Part shown: positions 63,921 through 64,000 of the stretch, piece after piece
Position numbering within the stretch: the first letter of the stretch is position 1
Layout: each line of letters begins with the position of its first letter
DNA from: Nitrospira sp. Ga0074138
GTDB lineage: Bacteria; Nitrospirota; Nitrospiria; Nitrospirales; Nitrospiraceae
Direction: 5' to 3'
Length of the DNA stretch: 64,000 bases
Assembly: GCA_001464735.1 (NCBI GenBank)
Contig: LNDU01000008.1
Coordinates: 62,001 to 126,000, forward strand
Position numbers and translations under genes: made by a program
Notes under the pieces: generated by a model
Database searches by the model: none
Told to the model about the DNA's origin: nothing
What the model saw: the letters and a program-made list of their open reading frames with translations, nothing else

Positions 63921-64000
63921 TCAGTGAGAAAGCAACCGCTTGAGTTCGCTCGCGTTTTGCGCGGCGTAAGCGGCCTCGTCGTTATCGAAATGGACATAGG
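63921..64000 (-). CDS. C-terminal end of a DUF72 protein (partial)
   Basis: The last 25 codons before the window edge read VHFDNDEAAYAAQNASELKR, then LLSH and a stop at 63921-63923. The pattern VxFDND followed by A..NA.EL is that of the end of DUF72 TIM-barrel proteins. The rest lies outside the window. Confidence 0.65.
   Translation of the reverse strand, partial: YVHFDNDEAAYAAQNASELKRLLSH

Overview
The window looks like a piece of a Nitrospira-type chromosome (phylum Nitrospirota). This is inference: it rests on moderate G+C and on a set of small exported protein families (DUF3015, DUF4142, PRC-barrel, BON, CsbD-like, DUF2934, DUF326) plus a short winged-helix-like protein, which I associate with that genus. 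No rRNA, tRNA, ribosomal-protein or nitrite-oxidation gene is present to fix the assignment. The content is that of an accessory stress-tolerance region: oxidants, low oxygen, envelope and osmotic stress, storage-carbohydrate use, many short operons, several decayed genes and one insertion sequence.

Layout. 0.4-7.8 kb: small exported and zinc-ribbon proteins, a methyltransferase, an NtrC-type sigma-54 activator followed by a CheY-like receiver, and membrane proteins including a YetF/DUF421 protein. 8.1-14.4 kb: a 779-residue epimerase-SPW-VKOR-SPW fusion, then on the minus strand a HAD phosphatase-ATPase fusion, an Slp lipoprotein and two exported PRC-barrel proteins. 14.7-19.9 kb: a homologue of the Anabaena sensory rhodopsin transducer, an AI-2E family permease, a short-chain dehydrogenase and a cytochrome bd oxidase (cydAB). 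20.0-23.4 kb: a broken receiver gene and a plus-strand run of small proteins ending in a Cys-rich DUF326 protein (frameshifted here) and an Fe/Mn superoxide dismutase. 23.5-32.5 kb: an EEP phosphodiesterase overlapping a phospholipase D-VTT fusion, a repeat-containing secreted protein, a second SDR, a GH15 glucoamylase-like enzyme, a stand-alone paralogue of the epimerase and a rhodanese. 32.6-35.6 kb: DoxX, BON, YtxH and DUF2934 proteins. 35.7-37.4 kb: an IS3-family element. 37.7-45.9 kb: a glycosyltransferase, transaldolase-GAPDH, a membrane-anchored FKBP, DUF6335 and SRPBCC proteins. 46.1-64 kb: a universal stress protein, DUF4142, an HSL-type esterase, a lone receiver next to its decayed copy, DUF3015 (frameshifted), a zinc alcohol dehydrogenase, two more SRPBCC membrane proteins, a PDZ protein, a double PRC-barrel protein, an exported HPII-like catalase, a hemerythrin remnant, a pyruvate-oxidase-like TPP enzyme and the end of a DUF72 gene.

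How it may fit together. Exported catalase, superoxide dismutase, cytochrome bd and the dehydrogenases would handle oxygen and reactive oxygen species. GH15, transaldolase and GAPDH would feed storage sugar into central metabolism. The PRC, SRPBCC, BON, YtxH, Slp and DUF families act at the envelope. Nine intergenic copies of a 16-bp palindrome, CTAGG-N6-CCTAG, lie within the window, most of them 35-85 bp upstream of a start codon. They suggest that many of these scattered genes share one unidentified regulator, and this is the observation I rate highest. Repeated families at different stages of decay (three receivers, two DUF3015, two DUF4142) show an island that has grown by duplication and is being eroded.
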